NCBI RefSeq assembly: GCF_000011005.1
Contig: NC_013665.1
Coordinates: 2,085,501-2,149,500 of the forward strand
Length of the DNA stretch: 64,000 bases
From: Methanocella paludicola SANAE
GTDB taxonomy: Archaea; Halobacteriota; Methanocellia; Methanocellales; Methanocellaceae
Direction: 5' to 3'
The first letter of the stretch is position 1, and the number at the start of each line of letters is the position of its first letter. The translations under genes and the position numbers were made by a program. The notes beneath the pieces were generated by a model. The model was not told where the DNA came from, made no database searches, and worked only from the letters and a program-made list of their open reading frames with translations. Shown piece after piece: positions 52,907 to 61,187 of the stretch.

Positions 52907-52993
52907 TATCCTATCTATCCTATATATCCAAAAAGTATAAATAATCTGTCTTACCTAAATATCCTAAATATCCTAAATTGGATAAATAGGATA
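52907..52993. promoter_or_regulatory. Array of TATCCTA operators between divergent genes
   Basis: TATCCTA occurs at 52907, 52916, 52960 and 52969, with a partial unit at 52925 and the inverse TAGGATA at 52987. Neighbouring units are 9 bp apart. The array fills the 105-bp gap between the AbrB-like gene and the first rightward gene, next to TATA-like sequences. Confidence 0.7.
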
Positions 52994-53007
52994 ATGAGGG
53001 TTAAATT

Positions 53008-53142
53008 ATGTGTAAGAACTGTTTGAACTGCGAGAATTTTGCCGACTGCATAAGATCAGATAAGAACAATTTTGTTTTATCTTCTTATGCGTTCAATAAT
53101 AAGGAAAATATAAAATTCATTGAAAATACTCTGGAGGGCTAA
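53008..53142 (+). CDS. Small Cys-rich protein of the element
   Basis: This 44-residue protein starts MCKNCLNCENFADC, four Cys in the first 14 residues (CxxCxxC and C), then a polar helix. It is likely a single zinc site. It is the first rightward gene after the operator array, followed by the 65-residue gene after three bases. Function unknown. Confidence 0.6.
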   Translation: MCKNCLNCENFADCIRSDKNNFVLSSYAFNNKENIKFIENTLEG

Positions 53143-53145
53143 CCA

Positions 53146-53343
53146 GTGTATAAAATAGTTGCTAAGTGCCCTTGCTGTGACAAGAATTTAGAGTTAAATT
53201 TGGGTACGCACATTGAAATTATAGAAGTCGAAAACCCTTCACATATCGATACACTACATGACCAGATCATTAATAGCATCGACGGCAGACTTTTTAAAAG
53301 ACAAGAAAAGTTAGATATCATAAGTCTTAAACCAAACAATTAA
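53146..53343 (+). CDS. Small protein with CPCCDKN motif
   Basis: This 65-residue protein starts at GTG 53146, after GGAGGGC. It reads YKIVAKCPCCDKNLELNLG, a half zinc ribbon, then an acidic helical region (HIEIIEVENPSHIDTLHDQI). It is coupled to the preceding Cys-rich gene. Function unknown. Confidence 0.6.
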   Translation: MYKIVAKCPCCDKNLELNLGTHIEIIEVENPSHIDTLHDQIINSIDGRLFKRQEKLDIISLKPNN

Positions 53344-53529
53344 ATTACTCTTATTTTTCAAATGCTCACTAAGCGTCCAAAACTGCCACAGGACGCATTA
53401 GAATTTGTTTTTCGTATCTATCTGTGCAGGCAAAAGTCAAGCGTTTATAGGTCAAATTTCAAGAAATTATTTTTCAAGTAAGCAGTTGATGTCCTATGGT
53501 TATATAGGCATACAGTTCTATATACTTAT

Positions 53530-53658
53530 ATGAAGGAAATTACGACAATACAAGTTACTAAGTCCTTACATGATAAGATTTACTCCTGTAAGGAGCCTTC
53601 GCAGAGCTATTCTGACTTTCTGACTATGATACTAAGTTTTTGGGAGTCTTACAAATGA
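53530..53658 (+). CDS. Ribbon-helix-helix-like small protein
   Basis: This 42-residue protein, MKEITTIQVTKSLHDKIYS then SQSYSDFLTMILSFWES, has a beta strand followed by two helices, as in RHH/VapB-type regulators. A TATA-like run (TCTATATACTTATA) precedes it by 15-30 bases. Its TGA overlaps the next ATG by four bases, so the two are translationally coupled. Confidence 0.6.
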   Translation: MKEITTIQVTKSLHDKIYSCKEPSQSYSDFLTMILSFWESYK

Positions 53659-54194
53659 TTTTAGAAAAAATCGACTTACAATTTCACGGCCATAGCGCAT
53701 TGACTGAGATTCACTGTCTACGTGCAAATAATGAATTAGGGCCACTATACAATGGTATTTGCCTGCCCAATGGCCATATTGTAGTCCTCAACGAAGTCTT
53801 AGCAGATGAACCCATAAAAGCACTAATGCTTAGTGACGGCTTTATTAAGTGTCTTTCAACGATAGCAGAGCCTTTTACTGACAAAATCAGCTATTTGTAT
53901 CACGGAGTCGATGAAAATAGCCCTTCGTTCAAGCCTGCAAAAATGCCTGAACGTGTAATGTCTGTTTTGGCCATACAAAAACATGGGCCAATAACAGAAC
54001 GCTACAAGTGCGTTATAAACGGCTATAAAAACATCCTAGAATACGACTCTAGCCGTGTATGCAACAAACGCCATACAAGAAAGAAAATACCGTATGGGGC
54101 AGTTTTACTTTCGCCCGATAGAACCTTATTCTACGGCTTCGTGCTTGACGAAATAGAGCCTGGATGCTATGAGATAGCTCCTGTGGTGGTTTAA
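53655..54194 (+). CDS. Unrecognised element protein (179 residues)
   Basis: It starts at ATG 53655, overlapping the upstream gene as ATGA. It contains IDLQFHGHSALTEIHCL, EPFTDKISYLYHGVDEN, then CNKRHTRKKIPYGAVLLSPDRTLFYGF. It is beta-rich and soluble, with no membrane segment. It is coupled to the protease-like and fibre-like genes (3 bp to the next gene), so it may be a virion or tail protein. No homolog recognised. Confidence 0.6.
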   Translation: MILEKIDLQFHGHSALTEIHCLRANNELGPLYNGICLPNGHIVVLNEVLADEPIKALMLSDGFIKCLSTIAEPFTDKISYLYHGVDENSPSFKPAKMPERVMSVLAIQKHGPITERYKCVINGYKNILEYDSSRVCNKRHTRKKIPYGAVLLSPDRTLFYGFVLDEIEPGCYEIAPVVV

Positions 54195-54197
54195 ACT

Positions 54198-54752
54198 ATG
54201 GCTACTTTTGAGAATATCAATAAGTTACTTCTCTGTGATGTCAAAAACCCACAGGGCAGAGGCATAGACTACGTTAACGCTGTGGTGGTCAACGGCAGAG
54301 CCTACACAGTGGGCCATATGAGCGCACAGCCCTTCAGGGTGCTGGACACGGCCACGAACAGGCAGACATTAACGAAATATGCCAATGTCGATAAGCGTAT
54401 CGATTGCGGTATGCTTGATATGGGCTTCAGCGGTTCGAGCTATCAAATCGCTGATCCGGAGATTGACGATAAGGTACGCTTGAACAGCGTAGACTACGAT
54501 CCTAAAAATGGCTCGTTAATGTCCCGCTCGCTGTTGGGTGAAATTATAGGCAAATACACTTTACCTAACGGCTATACAGAGTTTGCGCTTATCGTCCATA
54601 ACCCTGATACGAACATCAGGCTTACCTGTGGAAGCGCAGTTGTCAATAATGACGGCAAATTACTAGGAATTTTAAATAAAGCATCGACAGACAGCGATAT
54701 AGTGTTATTTGCGCCAATGATTGACGTTATTTCGTTCATGGAGTGTTTATAA
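54198..54752 (+). CDS. Possible trypsin-fold serine peptidase
   Basis: This 184-residue protein has VNAVVVNGRAYTVGHM (His40), DCGMLDMGFSGSS (Asp74) and LTCGSAVVNNDGKLLGILNKA (Ser146). The order and wording match the His-Asp-Ser triad of trypsin-like proteases, with a NDG turn after Ser as in viral and HtrA-like enzymes. Upstream homologs are not known to me, so this is a motif-based call. Position between two structural-looking genes fits a maturation or host-takeover protease. Confidence 0.5.
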   Translation: MATFENINKLLLCDVKNPQGRGIDYVNAVVVNGRAYTVGHMSAQPFRVLDTATNRQTLTKYANVDKRIDCGMLDMGFSGSSYQIADPEIDDKVRLNSVDYDPKNGSLMSRSLLGEIIGKYTLPNGYTEFALIVHNPDTNIRLTCGSAVVNNDGKLLGILNKASTDSDIVLFAPMIDVISFMECL

Positions 54753-55523
54753 ATGGGATTTTATAAATGTATCAATAACTATATGGGAACTGAACAGAAA
54801 ATGGGAATTTTAACTCCGGCAACATCGTTCTGTGACCTGGACTTAACTCACCCTGCAAGGCAGCTAGTTGTAATAAACACAAACCAAGACGTTGCTAGAA
54901 TTTTGCTTTCAATATACATTGAAAAATTCAGATGTAACGCTGCTAGTGCTGCATCTGGCGGAGAGGCAACTTCTTCCAGCGGTGGTGGTAGCACGTCCTC
55001 CTCAAACGGGAGCCATACACACCAAATCCCTCTCGCTGGAACGCATACTCATACCATAAATCGTCAGTTAGTGGCAACTTCAGATTATGCAGGTACGCCA
55101 GTACATAATCACAACTACTACTATCCGTCAAGCACAAATGACGGAGATAGTGGGGGCGTTACGTCTGCTGAATCTGGTGGAGCGCACGATCACCAGGTAC
55201 AGGCACACGACCACCTATGCCCAAACCATACTCATGATATCGTGTTTGGCATTTATGAGGCACCTTATTTTTGTGGGGTTAACGTCAGGCTCCAATCGCC
55301 AACTGCGCCTATTCTAGCTATGACGGGAAAAATTGGCGATGAGAATAACGCTGGCTCAGTTAGTATGCTCGATATATCGTCCTGCTATTCCAAAAATGGC
55401 GGGGAGAACAAACTAGGCCCAGGCGTTAACTGGATATACTACACGGCAGACGTTAACGGAAATGTCTACAATACTAACGGGCTTGTACGCATCTATCAAG
55501 ATGTAAGAATCATCTATAAGTAA
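54753..55523 (+). CDS. Fibre-like protein with six His-x-His motifs
   Basis: This 256-residue protein starts one base after the preceding stop. Its middle is Ser/Gly-rich with HxH motifs in SHTHQIPLAGTHTHTI, VHNHNYYY, AHDHQVQAHDHLCPNHTHDI. That is the pattern of phage fibre tips such as T4 gp37, where HxH pairs on a trimer bind iron, and of tail-collar fibres. N- and C-terminal parts are beta-rich (VRLQSPTAPILAMTG, GLVRIYQDVRIIYK). It is probably a receptor-binding fibre or spike of a virion. A single beta-rich secreted adhesin remains possible. Confidence 0.65.
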   Translation: MGFYKCINNYMGTEQKMGILTPATSFCDLDLTHPARQLVVINTNQDVARILLSIYIEKFRCNAASAASGGEATSSSGGGSTSSSNGSHTHQIPLAGTHTHTINRQLVATSDYAGTPVHNHNYYYPSSTNDGDSGGVTSAESGGAHDHQVQAHDHLCPNHTHDIVFGIYEAPYFCGVNVRLQSPTAPILAMTGKIGDENNAGSVSMLDISSCYSKNGGENKLGPGVNWIYYTADVNGNVYNTNGLVRIYQDVRIIYK

Positions 55524-55732
55524 ATTTTATTTGAGGTATGGCTAAATGCCATACATCAACACTTTTTAAAATTTTTTCTATTTTTATATAACTTTCGTAT
55601 TAACGCTAAAGTGTCATACAGCGGTAGCATCTCAAAAATGAGAAGCATCTCAAAAGTTGATGTCTCGACTATATAAGGGTTTGACTAGATAATTAGTTAT
55701 AGAATAGAAAGGGAAAGGTTAGGAAGCTCCCC

Positions 55733-55827
55733 GGCCAAACCTGAGAAGTAAAGCAAGGGAGCGATTCCATATAATACTCGCAATATTATATTTGAATCGC
55801 TTGTTACTTATACTTTACTCATTGGCC
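55733..55827 (+). ncRNA. Long imperfect RNA hairpin upstream of the replication genes
   Basis: The outer arms GGCCAA (55733) and TTGGCC (ending 55827) enclose GTAAAG/CTTTAC and AGCGATTC/GAATCGCT, with an AT-rich inner stem (ATATAAT/ATTATAT) around ACTCGCA. The whole can fold into one long hairpin of ~95 nt. It ends 52 bases before the first replication-module gene. It may be a leader RNA or an antisense control, or act as a DNA structure. Confidence 0.45.
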
Positions 55828-55878
55828 TGTGTGAGCCTTCTCGACTCCTCTTTTCAAACACAAAGAAGGTCAACGCAC

Positions 55879-56136
55879 ATGATAAAGAACACAAGTAGCA
55901 AGGTAAAAATCGATGAACTGAACAACAAAATAATGTCATACATTCAGAATGTTAGAACTGCCAGGGCAGTAGACGTTATAAAGCATCTTTACGGAGAAAA
56001 TTTTAAGATAGGACAAAGAACCGTAACCCTGCACAGGCTCAGGCTATTAGCTGAATGCGACTATCTCGATCTTGAAAAGGCAAATAACAAAACTACTGTA
56101 ACGTTAGGTTCTCGCCCGTATCCTGTGAGGGTTTAA
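55879..56136 (+). CDS. Small winged-helix-like protein 1
   Basis: This is 85 residues from ATG 55879, seven bases after GAAGGTC. It has IDELNNKIMSYIQNVRTARAVDVIKHLYGENFKIGQRTVTLHRLRLLAECDYLDL, a three-helix winged-HTH pattern with a wing strand (KTTVTLGSR). An upstream frame to 55792 was rejected, because it encodes a hydrophobic leader inside the hairpin. It is followed after 2 bp by a similar small protein. Confidence 0.65.
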   Translation: MIKNTSSKVKIDELNNKIMSYIQNVRTARAVDVIKHLYGENFKIGQRTVTLHRLRLLAECDYLDLEKANNKTTVTLGSRPYPVRV

Positions 56137-56138
56137 AC

Positions 56139-56381
56139 ATGATGCAGGACAAGTTAAGCGAAAACTCTCCCCTACGATTCGGCTTAACAAATTCAAGGTT
56201 TAACAGACACTTGATCGAGACAATCAAAGAACTCCAGCCTGTGTCTGAAAGGGATATCATAGACTGTATGAGTCCATGTAGAGTAGTTGGGCTTAAAAAG
56301 ACGCTATTTTACTTATTATGCAACGGATTCCTTAGTTGTAATGTTGATGGGAATTACAGTCTAGTCGAGAGGGAGGCATAA
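56139..56381 (+). CDS. Small winged-helix-like protein 2
   Basis: This 80-residue protein has RFNRHLIETIKELQPVSERDIIDCMSPCRVVGLKKTLFYLLCNGFLSCNVDGNYSL, a helical core with a wing at the end. Its layout parallels its neighbour, so the pair may bind DNA together near the origin. Starts at 56139 or the next ATG 56142. Confidence 0.65.
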   Translation: MMQDKLSENSPLRFGLTNSRFNRHLIETIKELQPVSERDIIDCMSPCRVVGLKKTLFYLLCNGFLSCNVDGNYSLVEREA

Positions 56382-56386
56382 TAGAG

Positions 56387-57100
56387 ATGGCCTTACCTTC
56401 AAAAGCGACTATTCAGCTTATCAGGGCTGAACAAGATCAGACGATAGCCAACCTACGCAAAATGGCCATTAATGGTTATCCCTGTATGGTATTGAGCAAG
56501 GAAAAGAAGTCGCCCCTTATCCACAAGAAAATTATTGATGGAAATTTAAACCCACTATGGGCCACTTCTAACCCTGACCTTATAGAAGCCTTAGTTAAGA
56601 GGTTCTATCCATGCAACTATGGTTTATACACATTGGGTAAAAACATAGTTGTAATTGATACTGACAACAAAAAGATAGTTCTTAAAAATGGCAAAGAGCT
56701 ATTTTATGGCTTAACTGGAGTACAGGCGTATTATCTGTTAGCTAATCAGTATCCCGAAATATTGAACACTATTAAAGTTAAGACTCCATCTGGTGGTATC
56801 CACTATTACTTTAGTGTCCCTGAAGGGTACGATATCAGTGGTTTTAATGCTGCTGATGCTATGAGTAAGCCAGTTAAAGTGCCAATTATAGGCTCTTGGT
56901 TTGGGATGGATGTTAGATCGCAGAAAAGCCAGGGAATTATAGTTACTCCTCCATCAAGCAAGAAAGGCGTCAAATATGAATACATAGGCGAGAGGACGCT
57001 ATTAAACACACATATCGATGATCTGCCAGTTCTCCCTGACTTTCTGCTTAATATTTTAAAGAGTATGGGCTATGCTCGGAGGTCTAAGCATGACAACTGA
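56387..57100 (+). CDS. Bifunctional DNA primase/polymerase (Prim-Pol-like)
   Basis: This 237-residue protein has the archaeo-eukaryotic primase superfamily pattern: CNYGLYTLGKNIVVIDTDN (catalytic Asp91 and Asp93), TPSGGIHYYFSV (GGIH with His139) and SQGIIVTPPSSKKG. This is the prim-pol domain seen in plasmid and virus replicases. Length covers the core only. The C-terminus overlaps the next gene by 11 bp in another frame. It probably primes replication of the element with the RepA-like ATPase. Confidence 0.82.
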   Translation: MALPSKATIQLIRAEQDQTIANLRKMAINGYPCMVLSKEKKSPLIHKKIIDGNLNPLWATSNPDLIEALVKRFYPCNYGLYTLGKNIVVIDTDNKKIVLKNGKELFYGLTGVQAYYLLANQYPEILNTIKVKTPSGGIHYYFSVPEGYDISGFNAADAMSKPVKVPIIGSWFGMDVRSQKSQGIIVTPPSSKKGVKYEYIGERTLLNTHIDDLPVLPDFLLNILKSMGYARRSKHDN

Positions 57101-58529
57101 AGCTCAAGCCCTCCAGGAAGCCATAGAACAACAGAAAAATATTTTCAAACAGATGTTTGAAGCGCCTGTAGATGCTGATACTAGAAGCTTCTATGATAAT
57201 CCATCTGGGACGCATCATGACCGTTTATTTGATAGATGTGTTCAAGTTGTTAAAGCAGGAATTGAACTTGACCAACTGAATGAGCTAGTACATTACTACT
57301 GTGAGGTAACAGGACATGACGCTAAAGATGTACGTATCGCAGGGGATGTTTGGAGATACGAACATGGAAATAATAAAAGCTCCAGCAGAAAAAATACTAT
57401 TGGCCCCTTCGTAGTAAAAAGCATCAATGACGTAATAAACAACCCCACAAAAATAGAGTATCTAATTGAGGGTTGGATTGTTACAGGCAGTAAGGTTCTC
57501 ATAGCAGGGCCACCTAAGACGATTAAAACGCTGTTGGCTGATGCTATGGCTATCAGCGTAGCTAGTGGTAAGCCCTTTCTAGGGCATTACAGAGTAAATG
57601 AAGTCGGCCCCGTCCTGATATATCAGGCAGAGAACAGCGAAGCAATAGAAGGCAACAGATTCAAGCGACTTAAGAAGGCTTATGAAATACCTGATAACGA
57701 GAACTTACCTGTTTACTACATAGGCAATCAGGGTTTACGCTTGAATGATCCTCAGAGTGTAGAGAGGCTAATTGAAGCAATCGAGAAAATTAAGCCTATC
57801 CTGGTAATTATCGATCCGTTATATGCTTCATTTGATGGAGATATCAGCGAACAAAAAGAAGTTACTCCCGTCCTTAACAAATTAACTGAAATTAGGGATA
57901 AATACAACTGTGCTGTTTGCATCGTTACGCATACTAATAAGAGTGCTAATGGTACTAATGCCCCTAAAGTGCCTGAAGTAAACACTTTTGGTTCGCAGTA
58001 TTTACTTGCCTGGTATGAATGTGGGGCATTCATTGGTAACATGAAAGGTGCTGATGATGGGACAGAGATGGGCGACACTCTCATAACTGAATCTGTAAGC
58101 GTTATGCAACCACCTAAAGCGATTACAGTTAAGAGGGCTGGTCGTATGATGGGTACAATGCAAATTGTTAACGTCAGCGTAGACTTTAACGATCTTGAGA
58201 CTATGGGCATTACTGTAGAACCCTATAAGGACGTAGCAGAGAAAAGCAAGAACAGCGATAATAGTAAGGTTTTATCTGCTGCAATAAGGATTTTGGGCAA
58301 CGATAGAATGCCTATAACGTCATTAGTAGACGAGACAGTAGCCGCTATTAAATCTGACAAGTCCATAAAAAGCAAGGGCAAGGATAAGGTCAGGGATACT
58401 ATACGCTATGCCATTGACGAGGGCATATTGTACGAGCGTAACGAGGGCACTACTAAATATGTGGGCAAATGTGAGGAGACACTTACGCTGGATAATGTAC
58501 GAAAACCCATCAAAAGAGCAAGAAATTAA
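57090..58529 (+). CDS. RepA-like AAA/RecA-fold helicase
   Basis: This is 479 residues from ATG 57090, five bases after GGAGGTC. A helical N-terminal domain is followed by the AAA_25/RepA-type ATPase with Walker A GPPKTIKT (residues 140-147), where Ile replaces the usual second Gly. Then come ISVASGKPFLGHYRV, VLIYQAENSEAIEGNRFKRL and Walker B ILVIIDPLYASFDGDIS, and CIVTHTNKSANG. The C-terminal ~90 residues look like a winged helix. It likely drives unwinding at the iteron region just downstream. Confidence 0.85.
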   Translation: MTTEAQALQEAIEQQKNIFKQMFEAPVDADTRSFYDNPSGTHHDRLFDRCVQVVKAGIELDQLNELVHYYCEVTGHDAKDVRIAGDVWRYEHGNNKSSSRKNTIGPFVVKSINDVINNPTKIEYLIEGWIVTGSKVLIAGPPKTIKTLLADAMAISVASGKPFLGHYRVNEVGPVLIYQAENSEAIEGNRFKRLKKAYEIPDNENLPVYYIGNQGLRLNDPQSVERLIEAIEKIKPILVIIDPLYASFDGDISEQKEVTPVLNKLTEIRDKYNCAVCIVTHTNKSANGTNAPKVPEVNTFGSQYLLAWYECGAFIGNMKGADDGTEMGDTLITESVSVMQPPKAITVKRAGRMMGTMQIVNVSVDFNDLETMGITVEPYKDVAEKSKNSDNSKVLSAAIRILGNDRMPITSLVDETVAAIKSDKSIKSKGKDKVRDTIRYAIDEGILYERNEGTTKYVGKCEETLTLDNVRKPIKRARN

Positions 58530-58540
58530 TTAGGCTTATA

Positions 58541-58735
58541 TTTCTGAAAGTAGTTGTTATTTCTGAACAGTTTTCGAAATATCAGCACTTTCAGAAATAA
58601 GCCCATTTTTTGAGCAAAAACAAGGCTTACGTCTGCTTTTTCTGAATTTCTAAAACAATTTCTAGAAATATCAAAAATACCCCTAATTTCTGAATTTCTA
58701 AAACACCTAGTATAGGTGTTTAGAATATTCAGAAA
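58541..58735. other. Candidate replication origin with iterated TTTCTGAA repeats
   Basis: TTTCTGAA occurs at 58541, 58560, 58639 and 58687, and the inverse TTCAGAAA at 58590 and 58728. ATTTCTAAAACA follows two of them. A perfect palindrome AAACACCTA-GTA-TAGGTGTTT lies at 58701-58721. GGCTTATATTTCTGAAAG and CTTTCAGAAATAAGCC form a larger inverse pair. It follows directly after the helicase gene. The iterons and AT-rich surroundings are typical of a plasmid origin. Confidence 0.6.
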
Positions 58736-59969
58736 GGGCAGCTAATAGAATCAGCAAAATAAAAGAAAATCTATGCTCAAATTTGTTGGTATCTGGACAG
58801 TTAGAAAATGATATTTTTTAATGTCAAAAATAATAAGTAAACTATTGTTAACTTTATATGGGGTAGTTCACGCTTGTTAAGTCTGGTTAGCATATCGCCT
58901 ATTTACGCTATTAACGATTGTTAATTATACGTCAAAAACGCCTGTATAAATATCCTTCAATGTGCATAATTTTGAATCGTCACCTATGTATTACCCTGGC
59001 GCATCAGCCACAAAGATAACGCTTATATGTTTGAAAGTATATATCGCTCAGATCGGGCGCAGGGTATCATTTTTGCTTCAGCAATTATTACCCACTAATA
59101 CCCTGCGTCCTACTCTTCTCTATAAAAAGTTGTTTTGTATAGAAAAAGCAACACCTAAAATTAATACATATAAATATAACTGTTTTTAAAAGCCTTAGAC
59201 GTGTGCCGATAGCAAAACTGCCATATGGTCACTATTTTTATATGTGCTATCTCATAAAAATAAAGTCGGAATTAGGGCCAAATTTATTGACTTTTGTTCT
59301 GAGCTAAAACAAGATCATAAAGTCCAGGTATTTTATCGTCCTACAATCAATTCTCAGACACAATACGAAGGCAACAGATAATCTATCAAGTCTTAACTTT
59401 AAATGCGATATGGCTCAATATAGAACGTTCTATGCCTATCTGTGATAGTAGCGTTATACTGTCATAATTCAAGCTGTCAAATCGGCAGATATCGACCATT
59501 AAGAGCCTAATGTATAAGGGTTAAATAATAAAACTCTTATATATCTAACTGACATAGTTTAAGACCTGTAATTTAGCCCATAGGTTACAGGTTTAAACCC
59601 TCCAAATGTCTATCAGGTATAACCACCTACACCAATAAGGGCAGCAGTTCTGTGATTTCTTTCTGCTGTCCTTTAAAATCACTATAACCATAGCGAGGAA
59701 TCCTCAAAAATTAGAAGCTTTAGAGAGAAAGGCGTTTTAATTAACGTCTTTTTCTCTCAAGCAAGATCACTCTTTTAATGACATCATAAATTATTACTAG
59801 TTATCAATAGAAAAACAACGTCAAATAGACCAAATAAAGTTAATTAAGTTGGGTATATAGTTTATTTGGTGTTGGGCATATAGACACGGATTTTTCTCTC
59901 GGATTAGGTTTTGGTATAACTGTCTACTAGGTTTAAGTATTATAAAAACATACTTAGTATATGATAGTT
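58736..59969. other. Large non-coding stretch of the element with several hairpins
   Basis: No credible gene is seen in about 1.2 kb. Inverse pairs include GGGCGCAGGGTAT (59055) with ATACCCTGCGTCC (59098), AGACCTGTAA with TTACAGGTTT (59570-59600) and GAGAGAAA with TTTTTCTCTC (59721-59759). It may hold the origin's unwinding region, small RNAs, or terminators. One 75-residue frame at 58962-59189 was not kept. Confidence 0.55.
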
Positions 59970-60137
59970 ATGATAGAGCAAGATAAGGTAATCAAGGTCA
60001 GTTATGACAATTATGTAAAGCTTTTCAGACTCAAGGCAACACGGCCTGGCAGAACTTACAATGATGTCATTTCTGACTTACTGAACAATCAGTGTGATTG
60101 TTCGTCTACTGAACTTAAAAGATACCTGGTGGGTTAA
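59970..60137 (+). CDS. Ribbon-helix-helix-like small protein 2
   Basis: This 55-residue protein, MIEQDKVIKVSYDNYVKLFRLKATRPGRTYNDVISDLLNNQ, has a strand and two helices, the RHH fold. It is followed 3 bp later by the zinc-ribbon gene. The layout is reminiscent of the other RHH gene at 53.5 kb. An ATG nine bases upstream is an alternative start. Likely a DNA-binding regulator. Confidence 0.65.
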   Translation: MIEQDKVIKVSYDNYVKLFRLKATRPGRTYNDVISDLLNNQCDCSSTELKRYLVG

Positions 60138-60140
60138 ACT

Positions 60141-60488
60141 ATGAAGAAATTATCAGATCAACAGATTGCAGAGAAAATAAAAACTAACGTCCTCAGCGAC
60201 TTAGAAAGCTGGAAGCGCAATATCTCCCCTGTGTTAAGGGAGTGTTGCATATGCGGAGAACTAAAAGCCTGCGTAGCTTCGCACTTAGGGCAGCATATTT
60301 GTTTTCACTGTTCCCAAAAAGCTGCCGAAATGGACGCATACGGACAGATTAAAGAGCTTGATGAAGCCAAAGACCGTCACTGTAGCCAGTGCAATTGTAG
60401 GGCATTTACAAAGTTAGGCGATTTGTATTACTGTCGGCCTTGCGCTTATAGAATCGTAGAAGCTAAAATTCATGCTGTAAAGTTTTAA
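60141..60488 (+). CDS. Zinc-finger protein of the element
   Basis: This 115-residue protein has CCICGELKACVASHLGQHICFHC and, after a helix, CSQCNCRAFTKLGDLYYCRPC. These are two zinc-ribbon/treble-clef-like sites with Cys and His. The N-terminus is helical and acidic-basic. Likely nucleic-acid binding. It lies between the RHH gene and the prohead-protease-like gene, with 14-bp spacing. Confidence 0.65.
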   Translation: MKKLSDQQIAEKIKTNVLSDLESWKRNISPVLRECCICGELKACVASHLGQHICFHCSQKAAEMDAYGQIKELDEAKDRHCSQCNCRAFTKLGDLYYCRPCAYRIVEAKIHAVKF

Positions 60489-60502
60489 AAGGCTCAGATA
60501 AC

Positions 60503-61165
60503 ATGACTTCAGACTACTATTTTTTTAATAATTCGTGTCAGATATATAATAACAGCTTGATAAATTCATTGAACAGGACAGTTGGCGATACGTTCTTTAC
60601 AAAGTCTGCCTTCGAGCAATCGCTTTCTCTGTGGCAGGACGTACCCTTAGTTCTCGCTCAGAATCACCCCAACCCATATCTCTTTAAAACTGACCGTAAG
60701 GCAGCTTTAAACGCTGTGAACGGTAAGATCGTAGGTAAGGGTACAAACGCACGCATTGAAGGCGATACTTTAAAATTATCGCTTAAAATCTGTAATCCTG
60801 AAGCACTCGCATACCAAAAGGCTGGAACGCTAAGTTTAAGCTCTGCGTTCATTGGGACACGTTCAACGAAGGATAACAAACTTGTATCTATAAATTCCGT
60901 GAACCACATTTTGCTATTTCCAGCAGACGAACACAATAAACCTAGAGATCGTACAGTGAGGATACTTAACATGACTACTAATAATGATGTAAACGCAATT
61001 ATGAACGAAGATGGAACGCCAACCCTACTTACTTATGTGAGGGCTGGTTTGATAAGTTACGCTGACGCTGGACTATGTGAAAACCCTATCAGCGAACAAT
61101 TAAACAAGCGTGATGAAGCCACTGGCGGGCTTAATTGGGACTCAATTAAAAAGGTCTGGTATTAG
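60503..61165 (+). CDS. Prohead-protease-like protein (HK97/DUF2213-type)
   Basis: This 220-residue protein has a domain with FEQSLSLWQDVPLVLAQNHPNPYL (His55), AVNGKIVGKGTNARIEGDTLKLSLKICNPEAL, GTLSLSSAFIGTR (Ser113/Ser114), and INSVNHILLFPA. It follows the order of prohead proteases of the HK97 gp4/DUF2213 group, in which His and Ser are catalytic and the NHxALxP strand closes the sheet. It lacks the usual neighbouring capsid and portal genes. The C-terminal ~60 residues are unlike known proteases. The call is based on motif order only. Confidence 0.55.
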   Translation: MTSDYYFFNNSCQIYNNSLINSLNRTVGDTFFTKSAFEQSLSLWQDVPLVLAQNHPNPYLFKTDRKAALNAVNGKIVGKGTNARIEGDTLKLSLKICNPEALAYQKAGTLSLSSAFIGTRSTKDNKLVSINSVNHILLFPADEHNKPRDRTVRILNMTTNNDVNAIMNEDGTPTLLTYVRAGLISYADAGLCENPISEQLNKRDEATGGLNWDSIKKVWY

Positions 61166-61187
61166 CCAGTATAAATAAAAATCATTT

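Noticed and set aside
55792-55878. N-terminal extension of the first winged-helix gene
   Set aside because: It lies inside the long hairpin and encodes a hydrophobic leader unlike a DNA-binding protein; the ATG at 55879 has a better site.
58962-59189. 75-codon open frame in the non-coding part of the element
   Set aside because: No ribosome binding site, spans a strong inverted repeat, and composition is unlike the other element genes.
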